This document shows positions 17,646-25,663 of a stretch of 64,000 nucleotides of DNA, piece by piece (position 1 is the first letter of the stretch; the number at the start of each line of letters is the position of its first letter). The stretch is from CANDOC01 sp965261725 (GTDB taxonomy: Bacteria; Pseudomonadota; Gammaproteobacteria; Pseudomonadales; Endozoicomonadaceae). Location: the NCBI GenBank assembly GCA_965261725.1, contig CBDHDU010000045.1, positions 7,296-71,295 of the forward strand, read 5' to 3'. The notes under the pieces were generated by a model. The model was given only the letters and a program-made list of their open reading frames with translations. It did no database searches and was not told where the DNA came from. A program made the translations under genes and the position numbers.

Positions 17646-19418
17646 TCAGGCGGCTGCAAATTCAAGGGCGACGCGGGTTCCACCCAGAGGCGCTTTATCA
17701 AAAGTGATAGCGCCGTTCATAGACTGGGCGCGTTCTTTCATAATGGTGGTACCAAAATGACCGGGTTTTACCGGATCACTGCTCAGCCCCTGGCCATTAT
17801 CATCAACAGTGACAACAACCTGCCCCTGGCTGTCCTGTCGGCAACAGATTTCAACATTTGATGCGTTGGCATGTTTGACAGCATTAGCTATGGCTTCACG
17901 CACAATCTGCAAAATATGAATCTGGTGCGGTGCATCCAGCGGACAGTAACGTAGCTGATAATTCAGGCTGAAATCAATATCCGGCTCACGACGCCGGTAT
18001 TCTTCCAGAGTATTTTGCAAGCCTTTTTCAAGATTGCCTTCAGTTACCGGCAGGCGGAAAGTGCGCAGCAGTTCCCGCAGTTGGGTGTAAGCATTATTCA
18101 TCCCCTCCTGAAGCTCTGCGATAATGTCAGTCACCGCTGGCGTTAGATTTTGTTTGGCAAGCTGTCGTTTAAGGCGGACCAGCTGGATCTTCTGAAATGA
18201 TAATGCCTGTGCCAGCGAATCATGCAGTTCGCGGGCGATAACCGCGCGTTCTTCCATTAACAGTAACTGTCGTTCACGGGTTCTGTTGTGATGCTGATAC
18301 AGTGATGTTGCCACAATATCCGCAAAGGTTTGCAGCCACTCGCGGCTTTCTTCCGTCAGCACTTTGTTTGGCTTCATAATTATATAAATAAAGCCAAAGC
18401 TTTGGTCTTTCAGGGTCAGGGGGAAGTGCTGTGTCTGCTGATCTGTCAGTTGCTTGATACAGCGTTTGCACTCGCCAGTGCAGGTATCTCGTATGCCATT
18501 GGCATCGATACGCTGCAGTCGGTGACTACCGGCATTATCAGACAGACAGATGTAACCGTGCTGAAGCTGCAATAATTGCTGCCAGCCTGTTATCAGTCTG
18601 GAGACCTCGTTGCCGTCGTAAGGGTTGGCGCCTAGCGTCCGGGAAGCGTCGTATAGTAAGTGCAGGGCGGTATTCGATTGGGTCAGTGCCAGAGTCTGTT
18701 CGGCTACCTTGTCTTCAAGATGTTCATATAAATGTGCCAGATCGTCAGCCATGCCCTGAAAAGTATGGGTAAGCTGCCCCACTTCATTATCCGGGAAATA
18801 GCTAAGTTGCAGATTACTAAAGACTCCCTGACGTATTTTGTCTGCGGCATCACCCAACTGGTTAATGGGCTGCAGCAGATGGACTTTAATAAACCGGATG
18901 GTGACAAAACCCATAATCAGCATGCCGAGCAGGGCGCAGAGAGCGACAGCTAACAGTCTGCGCAGTTTATACTCGGAATGTTGTTGCAGGGCTTTTACCA
19001 TGTGATCAATGGAATCGACAAATGCCGGTACCTGATCGATAAATGCCTGATGATAAGCCCGAGTGCTCAGTAGTGGCAGCATCTGGGTATACCATTCTGT
19101 CAGCACTCCACGGTAAGCATCACCGATCTCATCCTGCCGGGTGTCGAGTCGGCGGAGTGAGAGGCTATGCAAACTGTTGCCATAGATGGTGACAAACTTT
19201 GCCAGCGTCTCCCGGTCAGCCAGCTCCGGTGTCGAGACCTGCTCCGCCAGCCGCCACGATTGCATGCGCAGGGAACCGGCAATGTTAATTGCTTCAGCAT
19301 CACTTTCGGCATTGATCGCAAACACAATCGCCAGTCCAAGACTGACGAATGCAAGCATACAAGTACTGATAACGACCATTAATGCCCTGAATGGCAGGGA
19401 GTGTCGGATAAACCGCAA
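17646..19418 (-). CDS. narX: Nitrate/nitrite sensor histidine kinase (NarX type)
   Basis: A 590-residue inner-membrane sensor. Transmembrane helices at about 12-34 and 154-176 bracket a periplasmic domain that begins with the P-box INIAGSLRMQSWRLAEQV (45-62), the nitrate-binding signature. A HAMP domain follows (about 178-235). Then comes a GAF-like central module with the cysteine cluster CTGECKRC (313-320), and an HisKA_3 domain with phosphoacceptor H399 in AVIARELHDSLAQAL. The C-terminal ATPase domain has EAIANAVKHANAS and DDNGQGL. The cysteine cluster is found in many NarX and NarQ proteins. It is divergent from napF, and its response regulator follows directly. Confidence 0.93.
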   Translation of the reverse strand: MRFIRHSLPFRALMVVISTCMLAFVSLGLAIVFAINAESDAEAINIAGSLRMQSWRLAEQVSTPELADRETLAKFVTIYGNSLHSLSLRRLDTRQDEIGDAYRGVLTEWYTQMLPLLSTRAYHQAFIDQVPAFVDSIDHMVKALQQHSEYKLRRLLAVALCALLGMLIMGFVTIRFIKVHLLQPINQLGDAADKIRQGVFSNLQLSYFPDNEVGQLTHTFQGMADDLAHLYEHLEDKVAEQTLALTQSNTALHLLYDASRTLGANPYDGNEVSRLITGWQQLLQLQHGYICLSDNAGSHRLQRIDANGIRDTCTGECKRCIKQLTDQQTQHFPLTLKDQSFGFIYIIMKPNKVLTEESREWLQTFADIVATSLYQHHNRTRERQLLLMEERAVIARELHDSLAQALSFQKIQLVRLKRQLAKQNLTPAVTDIIAELQEGMNNAYTQLRELLRTFRLPVTEGNLEKGLQNTLEEYRRREPDIDFSLNYQLRYCPLDAPHQIHILQIVREAIANAVKHANASNVEICCRQDSQGQVVVTVDDNGQGLSSDPVKPGHFGTTIMKERAQSMNGAITFDKAPLGGTRVALEFAAA

Positions 19419-19571
19419 CGGTTTATCGGTAAAGACAGCTTGACTCAGGTCAACACCTCATTCTTTATCATTGCATACCTACAAATAGTCGTTTGATTGC
19501 GGTTGTCAGCATTACGGCTTGCTGAGTTGATGCTGCTACAGCCGTTTAGCGGCTCGTAGATATCAATCATG

Positions 19572-19587
19572 TACCCCTAAAGAGGTA
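19572..19587. promoter_or_regulatory. NarL/NarP-type 7-2-7 palindrome upstream of napF
   Basis: TACCCCT (19572-19578), AA, AGAGGTA (19581-19587) is a perfect inverted pair fitting the known heptamer consensus TACYYMT arranged 7-2-7. It lies about 110 bases before the napF ATG and about 155 bases before the narX start, in the shared divergent region. No convincing FNR box was found next to it. Confidence 0.7.
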
Positions 19588-19695
19588 TGCAGGGAGTACT
19601 CTTGGTTATTTCTCCCATTTTCAGCATCTTCTCCCCCGTCAGCGAGCCGTTAAGATACGCACAACTTACTGATTTATAAACCCGTTTTAAAACCT

Positions 19696-20196
19696 ATGGG
19701 CGCAACGGCAACATTATCTCGCAGAAGCTTTTTAAGGGGGCGAGCCCGACAAATCGACGCTTTTCGTCCGCCCTGGAGTCCCGCTGAAGATGTGTTTACT
19801 GACGAATGCCGACGTTGTGGTGATTGCATTGCGGTCTGCGAAACCGGGTTGCTGATAAAAGGCAGTGGCGGATTTCCCGAAGCGGATTTCAGCAAAGCAG
19901 GGTGCACATTCTGCGAAGCCTGCATCAAAGCCTGTCGTTATCAGGTGATTGAAAAAGGGAATGAATGTTGGGCGCTGGAAGCCCGTATTAATGACAGTTG
20001 TCTGGCACAAAACAAGGTTCACTGCCGCACCTGTCAGGAAAGTTGTGAAACCGAAGCTATCAGCTTTCAGCTTATTGCCGGTGGTATTGCCCGGCCCGCG
20101 ATTGATACATCCCTTTGCACTGGTTGTGGTGAATGTGTCTCCGGCTGTTCAGCAGGCAGTATCTCCATTCACCGAAAACCGTCCCCAACCGTATAA
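19696..20196 (+). CDS. napF: Ferredoxin-type protein NapF
   Basis: A 166-residue cytoplasmic iron-sulfur protein that assists maturation of NapA by providing or guarding its [4Fe-4S] centre. Cysteine clusters occur in CRRCGDCIAVCETG (about 37-50), CTFCEACIKAC (about 71-81), CRTCQESC and CTGCGECVSGC (about 140-150). The N-terminal SRRSFLRGRARQ is typical of NapF and is not a Tat signal, since no hydrophobic stretch follows. It is the first gene of the nap operon. The ATG at 19696 has only a weak upstream ribosome-binding site. Confidence 0.93.
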   Translation: MGATATLSRRSFLRGRARQIDAFRPPWSPAEDVFTDECRRCGDCIAVCETGLLIKGSGGFPEADFSKAGCTFCEACIKACRYQVIEKGNECWALEARINDSCLAQNKVHCRTCQESCETEAISFQLIAGGIARPAIDTSLCTGCGECVSGCSAGSISIHRKPSPTV

Positions 20197-20220
20197 GTTG
20201 CCCGGAAAGATAAGAAAGAC

Positions 20221-20496
20221 ATGAGACAAATACCCGCACAAGATCCATCAGCACGTAACCAGATCGGCGGTATTTCGGGCCTGATAGTCCGTTGCCAGCC
20301 AGAAAATGCTCAGGCGGTAAGCGGGCGTTTAAATCAGCTGCAGGGGGTTGAGGTTCATCTTGTCGAGCCGGACGGCAAGCTGGTAGTCACCGTAGAAGAA
20401 CGTCCTGACGAAAAAGTCATGGTAGACAGAATTTCAGAAATCAATGCTGCCGAGGGGGTTTTGGCGGCAGCACTTGTTTATGCGCATCAGGAGTGA
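20221..20496 (+). CDS. napD: NapD chaperone of the NapA Tat signal
   Basis: A 91-residue ferredoxin-fold cytoplasmic chaperone that binds the twin-arginine signal peptide of NapA and holds it back from export until the molybdenum cofactor and cluster are inserted. The motif ISGLIVRCQPENAQAV near residue 20 and VLAAALVYAHQE at the end match the family. It starts 24 bases after napF, with AAGAAAGAC just before the ATG, and ends five bases before the napA start codon, consistent with translational coupling. Confidence 0.92.
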   Translation: MRQIPAQDPSARNQIGGISGLIVRCQPENAQAVSGRLNQLQGVEVHLVEPDGKLVVTVEERPDEKVMVDRISEINAAEGVLAAALVYAHQE

Positions 20497-20500
20497 ACGA

Positions 20501-23008
20501 ATGAAACTGGAACAAAGTCGACGTGACTTTATAAAAACCAGCGCGATTGCAGCCACGGCAGCGGCCGCTGGTATTGCAGCACCAGCCTCTGCAACCAATC
20601 TGATTACCAGCAGCAAGGAAACAGAAATCCACTGGGACAAAGCTCCGTGCCGTTTCTGTGGTACCGGTTGCTCAGTACTGGTCGGCACTAAAAATGACAA
20701 GGTTGTTGCGACGCAGGCTGACCCGGAATCCCCGGTAAACAAAGGCCTGAACTGCATTAAAGGTTACTTCCTTTCCAAGATCATGTACGGCAAAGATCGT
20801 CTGCAGACACCATTGCTGCGCATGAAAGACGGCAAGTTCGACAAGAATGGCGAATTCACCCCGATTTCCTGGGATCAGGCCTTCGATATCATGGCCGAAA
20901 AATGGAAAGCGGCGCTGGCAGAGACCCGTAACTCGGAAGAAATGCCTCCAGTGGGTATGTTCGGTTCCGGTCAGTGGACTGTCTGGGAAGGCTATGCCGC
21001 TTCCAAGCTGATGAAAGCCGGTTTCCGCAGTAACCACATTGATCCGAATGCCCGTCATTGTATGGCATCTGCCGTCGGTGGCTTTATGCGTACCTTCGGT
21101 ATCGACGAGCCAATGGGCTGCTATGACGATTTTGAAAAAGCCGATGCGTTTGTGCTGTGGGGCTCCAATATGGCGGAGATGCACCCGATTCTGTGGTCCC
21201 GTCTGACCGATCGTCGTCTGTCCAGTGAAAACACTAAAGTAGCAGTGCTGTCTACCTACAAGCACCGTTCTTTCGAACTGGCTGATAATCCGATCGTTTT
21301 CACCCCGCAAACCGATCTGGCCATTGCTAACTACATTGCCAATTACATTATTCAGAATGATGCGGTTGATCATGCCTTTATCAACAAGCACACCCGTTTC
21401 CGTAAAGGTGTAACCGATATCGGTTATGGCCTGCGTGATGAACACCCGCTGCAGCAGAAAGCTAAAAACCCGAACAATGGCGGTTCTGAAGAAATCGACT
21501 TTAAACAGTTTGCTGATTTTGTCAGCGAATACACCGTCGAGAAAACCTCTGAACTGTCTGGCGTACCAGTTAAAAATCTGGAAGAGCTGGCGCAATTATT
21601 CGCTGATCCATCCGTTAAGGTCATGTCTCTGTGGACCATGGGCGTTAACCAGCACACCCGTGGTGTCTGGATGAACAACATGATTTACAACATCCACCTG
21701 TTGACCGGCAAAATCTCCAAGCCGGGCTGTGGTCCTTTCTCCCTGACCGGCCAGCCATCTGCCTGTGGTACTGCCCGTGAAGTGGGTACTTTCTCCCACC
21801 GCCTGCCAGCGGACATGGTTGTTAAAAACAAGAAACACCGTGACATGGCCGAGAAGATCTGGAAGCTGCCGGAAGGTACGATTCCGGGGCAGGTTGGTTA
21901 TCACGCGGTACAGCAGAACCGCATGCTCAAGGATGGCAAACTGAATGCCTACTGGGTCATGTGTAACAACAATATGCAGACCGCGCCGAATATGAACAAC
22001 GAAGGTCTGCCCGGTTACCGTAACCCGGACAACTTTATTGTTGTTTCTGATCCTTATCCGACAGTGACTGCACAAGCGGCTGACCTGGTGCTGCCAACAG
22101 CCATGTGGGTAGAGAAAGAGGGTGCTTATGGTAACGCAGAACGTCGTACCCAGTTCTGGTATCAACAAGTAGCCCCGCAAGGCGATGCCCGCTCTGACCT
22201 GTGGCAGCTGATGGAATTCTCCAAGCGCTTCAAGGTTGAAGAAGTCTGGTCTGATGAGTTGCTGGCAAAAGCACCGGTATTCAAGGGTAAGACCCTGTTT
22301 GATGTGCTGTACGCCAATGGTCAGGTGAATCATTACCCGAACAGTGACTTTAAAGGCCGCATTAACTACGAAGCCGATCACTTCGGTTTCTATGCCCAGA
22401 AAGGCCTGTTTGAAGAATATGCTGCGTTCGGCCGTGGCAAAGCGCACGATCTGGCACCTTTTGACACCTATCACAAAGTCCGTGGTCTGCGCTGGCCGGT
22501 AGTGAATGGTGAAGAAACCAAATGGCGCTTCCGTGAAGGCTATGACAGCTATGTACCGGAAGGCGAAGACGTGCGCTTCTATGGTAAGCCAGACGGTAAA
22601 GCCTGGATATTTGCGCTGCCTTACGAGCCACCACATGAATCTCCTGATGAAGAATATGACCTGTGGCTGTCTACCGGCCGGGTTCTGGAGCACTGGCATT
22701 CCGGCACTATGACCCGTCGTGTACCTGAACTTTATCGCGCCTTCCCGGATGCAGTCGTGTTTATGCACCCGGATGATGCGAAAGCGCGTGGTGTGCGTCG
22801 TGGTATGGAGGTCAAGATTATTTCCCGTCACGGTGAGGTACGTACCCGGGTAGAAACCCGTGGTCGTAACCGTCCGCCAAAAGGTCTGACGTTTATGCCG
22901 TTCTTTGATGCCAAACAGCTGACCAACAAGCTGACGCTGGATGCGACTGACCCGCTGTCCAAGGAAACCGATTACAAGAAGACTGCGGTGAAGATTGTTC
23001 GCGTTTAA
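20501..23008 (+). CDS. napA: Periplasmic nitrate reductase, catalytic subunit
   Basis: Reduces nitrate to nitrite in the periplasm with a bis-MGD molybdenum centre. The 835-residue precursor has a Tat signal with SRRDFIK at 6-12. The [4Fe-4S] ligands are C50, C53, C57 and C85 (CRFCGTGCSVLVG, LNCIKG), and the Mo-ligand Cys is in DPNARHCMAS. The C-terminal half has STGRVLEHWHSGTMTRRVPEL. The start at 20501 is chosen because AGGAG lies 8 bases upstream and the Tat motif follows; a longer frame from 20444 is spurious. Codon use is strongly biased, which fits high expression. Confidence 0.97.
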   Translation: MKLEQSRRDFIKTSAIAATAAAAGIAAPASATNLITSSKETEIHWDKAPCRFCGTGCSVLVGTKNDKVVATQADPESPVNKGLNCIKGYFLSKIMYGKDRLQTPLLRMKDGKFDKNGEFTPISWDQAFDIMAEKWKAALAETRNSEEMPPVGMFGSGQWTVWEGYAASKLMKAGFRSNHIDPNARHCMASAVGGFMRTFGIDEPMGCYDDFEKADAFVLWGSNMAEMHPILWSRLTDRRLSSENTKVAVLSTYKHRSFELADNPIVFTPQTDLAIANYIANYIIQNDAVDHAFINKHTRFRKGVTDIGYGLRDEHPLQQKAKNPNNGGSEEIDFKQFADFVSEYTVEKTSELSGVPVKNLEELAQLFADPSVKVMSLWTMGVNQHTRGVWMNNMIYNIHLLTGKISKPGCGPFSLTGQPSACGTAREVGTFSHRLPADMVVKNKKHRDMAEKIWKLPEGTIPGQVGYHAVQQNRMLKDGKLNAYWVMCNNNMQTAPNMNNEGLPGYRNPDNFIVVSDPYPTVTAQAADLVLPTAMWVEKEGAYGNAERRTQFWYQQVAPQGDARSDLWQLMEFSKRFKVEEVWSDELLAKAPVFKGKTLFDVLYANGQVNHYPNSDFKGRINYEADHFGFYAQKGLFEEYAAFGRGKAHDLAPFDTYHKVRGLRWPVVNGEETKWRFREGYDSYVPEGEDVRFYGKPDGKAWIFALPYEPPHESPDEEYDLWLSTGRVLEHWHSGTMTRRVPELYRAFPDAVVFMHPDDAKARGVRRGMEVKIISRHGEVRTRVETRGRNRPPKGLTFMPFFDAKQLTNKLTLDATDPLSKETDYKKTAVKIVRV

Positions 23009-23082
23009 CCGGTATTGATAGCGATTGACCGAGCCTCACAATGATCTGTGAGGCTACAAGAAAGAAGAATGTGGTAATGAAT

Positions 23083-23520
23083 ATGAGTTTTAAAAAATAT
23101 CTGGGTTTTGTGCTGGCCGTGCTGGTCAGCAGCATGACCTTTGCAGCCAACGGCGGGCTGGACTCCCTGCGCAGCAGCGATTTGGCTGAACTTCCTCCGG
23201 CGGAAAGCCTGAAGAAAATCCATGAAAGCGACACGGTGATGCCACGTGAATTTGTCCAGCAGCCACCGCTGGTGCCTCATGATGTACGCGGTTATGAAGT
23301 GAACACCGATGTGAATTCCTGCCTGCGCTGCCACAGTTGGAAAAATGCCAGCAGCTGGGGTGCAACCCGTATCAGCGTGACCCACTTCTATGATCGTGAC
23401 GGCAACCAGCTGGCGGACGTTGCACCGGGTCGTTACTTCTGCCTGCAGTGTCACGTGACTCAAGCGGATTCCGATCCGATTGTGGAAAGCACTTTCGAAC
23501 CTGTTGATTCCCTGAAGTAA
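23083..23520 (+). CDS. napB: Periplasmic diheme cytochrome NapB
   Basis: The electron-transfer subunit of the nitrate reductase. The start is either ATG 23077 or 23083. A Sec signal peptide (SFKKYLGFVLAVLVSSMTFA) is followed by a mature domain with two CxxCH heme sites: CLRCH in NSCLRCHSW and CLQCH in YFCLQCHVT. The distal His ligands are probably in the PPLVPHDVRGY and ISVTHFYDRDG blocks. The length is as expected. The gene lies 74 bases after napA and 13 before napC. Confidence 0.94.
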   Translation: MSFKKYLGFVLAVLVSSMTFAANGGLDSLRSSDLAELPPAESLKKIHESDTVMPREFVQQPPLVPHDVRGYEVNTDVNSCLRCHSWKNASSWGATRISVTHFYDRDGNQLADVAPGRYFCLQCHVTQADSDPIVESTFEPVDSLK

Positions 23521-23533
23521 GGAGTAGTTGAAG

Positions 23534-24160
23534 ATGTCCAGGGAAAAACAACCCAGGGAATTTATCCTGAAACGTTACTGGAGACTGCTGACGACACCGG
23601 CAGGTAAAATCTCCATGGGCGTAATTCTCGCCTTCGGCTTTATTGCCGGTATTATTTTCTGGGGTGGCTTCAATACCAGTATGGAAGCCACCAATCAGAT
23701 GGAATTTTGTATTGGTTGTCACGAAATGCGCGACAATGTGTTTGAAGAATACAAAACGACCATTCACTACAATAACCGTTCCGGTGTACAGGCAATCTGT
23801 TCCGACTGCCACGTACCAAAAGAATGGACCCCTAAACTGGTGCGTAAGATTCAGGCCAGTAAGGAAGTGTGGGGCAAGATTACTGGTAAGGTCGATACCC
23901 GTGAGAAGTTTGAAGCACATCGTCGGGATATGGCCGAGCGGGAATGGGCACGAATGAAAGCCAACGATTCCCAGGAGTGTCGTAACTGTCACAACTTTGA
24001 TTCAATGGACTTCTCCGAACAGTCTGCCCGCGCCATGGAAATCCATACGCTGGCATTCCTCGGCACCCCGGAAAAACCGGCAACCGGTCAGACCTGTATC
24101 GACTGCCACAAGGGTATCGCCCACGAACTGCCTAATATGCACGGCGTAGAAGGCTGGTAA
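23534..24160 (+). CDS. napC: Membrane-anchored tetraheme cytochrome NapC
   Basis: A NapC/NirT-family quinol dehydrogenase that passes electrons from the membrane quinol pool to NapAB. One N-terminal transmembrane helix (ISMGVILAFGFIAGIIFWGG) anchors four heme sites: CIGCHE, CSDCHV, CRNCHN and CIDCHK. The final GIAHELPNMHGVEGW block is typical. The ATG at 23534 or 23528 follows AAGGAG. With no napG or napH in view, NapC is the probable sole electron entry. Confidence 0.95.
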   Translation: MSREKQPREFILKRYWRLLTTPAGKISMGVILAFGFIAGIIFWGGFNTSMEATNQMEFCIGCHEMRDNVFEEYKTTIHYNNRSGVQAICSDCHVPKEWTPKLVRKIQASKEVWGKITGKVDTREKFEAHRRDMAEREWARMKANDSQECRNCHNFDSMDFSEQSARAMEIHTLAFLGTPEKPATGQTCIDCHKGIAHELPNMHGVEGW

Positions 24161-24184
24161 CAGGAAAACCAGGAGAAAAATATA

Positions 24185-24313
24185 ATGAGTGCACTGGAAT
24201 CATTTATCTGGCACGTGTTGGGTTATGCTTCGATGCCTGCCATTTTTATTGGTGGTTTTGTGGCTGTGGCGGTGGTTTTCTGTTTTTTGATGGAGAAAAC
24301 CGGAAGAGACTAA
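24185..24313 (+). CDS. Small membrane protein of nap clusters (TIGR02808-type, 42 aa)
   Basis: A 42-residue ORF starting ATG at 24185 with GGAG about 9 bases upstream. It has one transmembrane segment (MPAIFIGGFVAVAVVFCFLM) and a short charged tail EKTGRD. The size, the SALESFIWHVLGYASMP N-terminus and the position next to nap genes match the short-protein family TIGR02808, known from Vibrio and Photobacterium nap loci. Its function is unknown. It is the last gene of the operon, 24 bases after napC, and is missed by usual length cut-offs. Confidence 0.75.
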   Translation: MSALESFIWHVLGYASMPAIFIGGFVAVAVVFCFLMEKTGRD

Positions 24314-24331
24314 ACGCTATTTCTATGAGTA

Positions 24332-24399
24332 AATCAGAACCACCGGCAGAGCCGGTGGTTCTGATTCAGGTCTTCCTGATAGGACTTAAGGAAGACCTG
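24332..24399. terminator. Two hairpins between nap and prp operons
   Basis: A 16-base perfect stem (24332-24347 with 24351-24366, loop AGA) is directly followed by a second stem CAGGTCTTCCT (24367-24377) with AGGAAGACCTG (24389-24399). The convergent nap and prp transcripts meet here, so the pair probably terminates both. On the plus strand the first stem ends in GGTTCTGATT rather than a pure T run. Confidence 0.65.
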
Positions 24400-24408
24400 A
24401 AAAAGCAA

Positions 24409-25581
24409 TTAAGCCTCTGGAACCCTAACCCAACCATCCATCAACACCCGAGCACTGCGGCTCATAATAGCTTTGGTTACTGTCCATTCACCAGCCTCTG
24501 ATACGGCTTCTGCTCCCACTTTCAGCGTACCGGAAGGATGACCGAAACGAACGGCATTTCGCTCACCTCCACCAGCTGCCAGATTAACAAGCGTGCCCGG
24601 AATCGCAGCAGCGGTGCTAATTGCAACAGCAGCAGTGCCCATCATTGCATGATGCAACTTGCCCATGGATAGCGCGCGTACACAGAGATCGATACTGTCA
24701 GCTGTAACCTCTTTACCGCTGGATGAGGTATAGCTTACGGGTTTCGCTACAAAAGCAACCTTGGGTGTATGCTGGCGAGTGGCAGCTTCTTCAATATTGT
24801 TAATCAACCCCATGCGTGCAGCACCATGGGCACGAATGGTTTCAAACATCGCCAGTGCCTTGTCATCACTGTTGATGTCTTCCTGAAGCTCGGTGCCGGT
24901 GTAACCGATTTCCTCGGCATTGACGAAAATGGTGGGAATACCGGCATTGATCATGGTGGCATTCAGAGTACCTATACCCGGTACTTCCAGATCATCCACC
25001 AGATTACCGGTAGGAAACATTGCATCGTTATCATCAACGGGGTTCAGAAATTCAATCTGGACTTCTGCGGCAGGGAAGGTGACCCCGTCCAGTTCAAAGT
25101 CGCCGGTTTCCTGTACTTCACCATCCGTTATCGGGACGTGGGCGATAATGGTTTTTTTGATATTGGCCTGCCAGATTCTGACGGTAGCAATACCGTTTTC
25201 AGGTATACGATCCGCATCAACCAATCCTTTGCTGATAGCAAAGGCACCGACGGCGGCTGTCAGATTGCCGCAGTTGCCACTCCAGTCAACCAAAGGTTTA
25301 TCAATCGCGACAATGCCGAACAGGTAATCCACATCGTGATCCGGCTGAGTACTTTTCGACAGAATCACCGTTTTACTGGTACTGGAAGTGGCGCCGCCCA
25401 TACCATCGATATGTTTACCATAAGGGTCCGGGCTGCCAATAATACGCATCATCAAGGCATCGCGAACTTCACCGGGAACCTGTGCGGCCTCAGGCAAATC
25501 GGTCAGGCTGAAAAAAACACCTTTGCTGGTGCCGCCACGCATGTAAGTAGCGGGGATTTTTATCTGGGGAGCGTAACTCAT
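24409..25581 (-). CDS. prpF: 2-methylaconitate isomerase PrpF
   Basis: A 390-residue protein of the PrpF/diaminopimelate-epimerase fold. It isomerises 2-methylaconitate formed by AcnD so that the methylcitrate cycle can proceed without PrpD. Characteristic motifs are PATYMRGGTSKGVFF near residue 10, DGMGGATSSTSKTVIL near 60 and SGNCGNLTAAVGAFAI near 110, the latter with the conserved Cys. It is the last gene of the prp operon, 82 bases after acnD. The gap consists mostly of heptamer repeats. Confidence 0.95.
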   Translation of the reverse strand: MSYAPQIKIPATYMRGGTSKGVFFSLTDLPEAAQVPGEVRDALMMRIIGSPDPYGKHIDGMGGATSSTSKTVILSKSTQPDHDVDYLFGIVAIDKPLVDWSGNCGNLTAAVGAFAISKGLVDADRIPENGIATVRIWQANIKKTIIAHVPITDGEVQETGDFELDGVTFPAAEVQIEFLNPVDDNDAMFPTGNLVDDLEVPGIGTLNATMINAGIPTIFVNAEEIGYTGTELQEDINSDDKALAMFETIRAHGAARMGLINNIEEAATRQHTPKVAFVAKPVSYTSSSGKEVTADSIDLCVRALSMGKLHHAMMGTAAVAISTAAAIPGTLVNLAAGGGERNAVRFGHPSGTLKVGAEAVSEAGEWTVTKAIMSRSARVLMDGWVRVPEA

Positions 25582-25601
25582 AATTTTTATCCTTTTTTAA
25601 A

Positions 25602-25663
25602 GCTGCCAGCTATCAGCTTCCGGCTCCCAGCCGCTGACAGCTGGTAGCCGAAAGCTGGTAGCT
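25602..25663. repeat. Heptamer tandem repeat, acnD-prpF gap
   Basis: A run of degenerate 7-base units, mostly GCTNNCA or GCTGGTA, such as GCTGCCA, GCTATCA, GCTTCCG, GCTCCCA and GCTGGTA. It fills nearly the whole gap up to the acnD stop codon. The same kind of array occurs at 28344-28410 and 34302-34369. Confidence 0.75.

Noticed and set aside
19540..19570. Possible FNR box before napF (ATCAA half)
   Set aside because: Only one half-site matches; the other half does not fit TTGAT.
20672..22831. Long antisense ORFs opposite napA
   Set aside because: They are shadows of a highly biased coding gene; NapA motifs are unambiguous on the plus strand.
24769..25647. 292-codon ORF opposite prpF
   Set aside because: Antisense shadow of prpF with no motif of its own.
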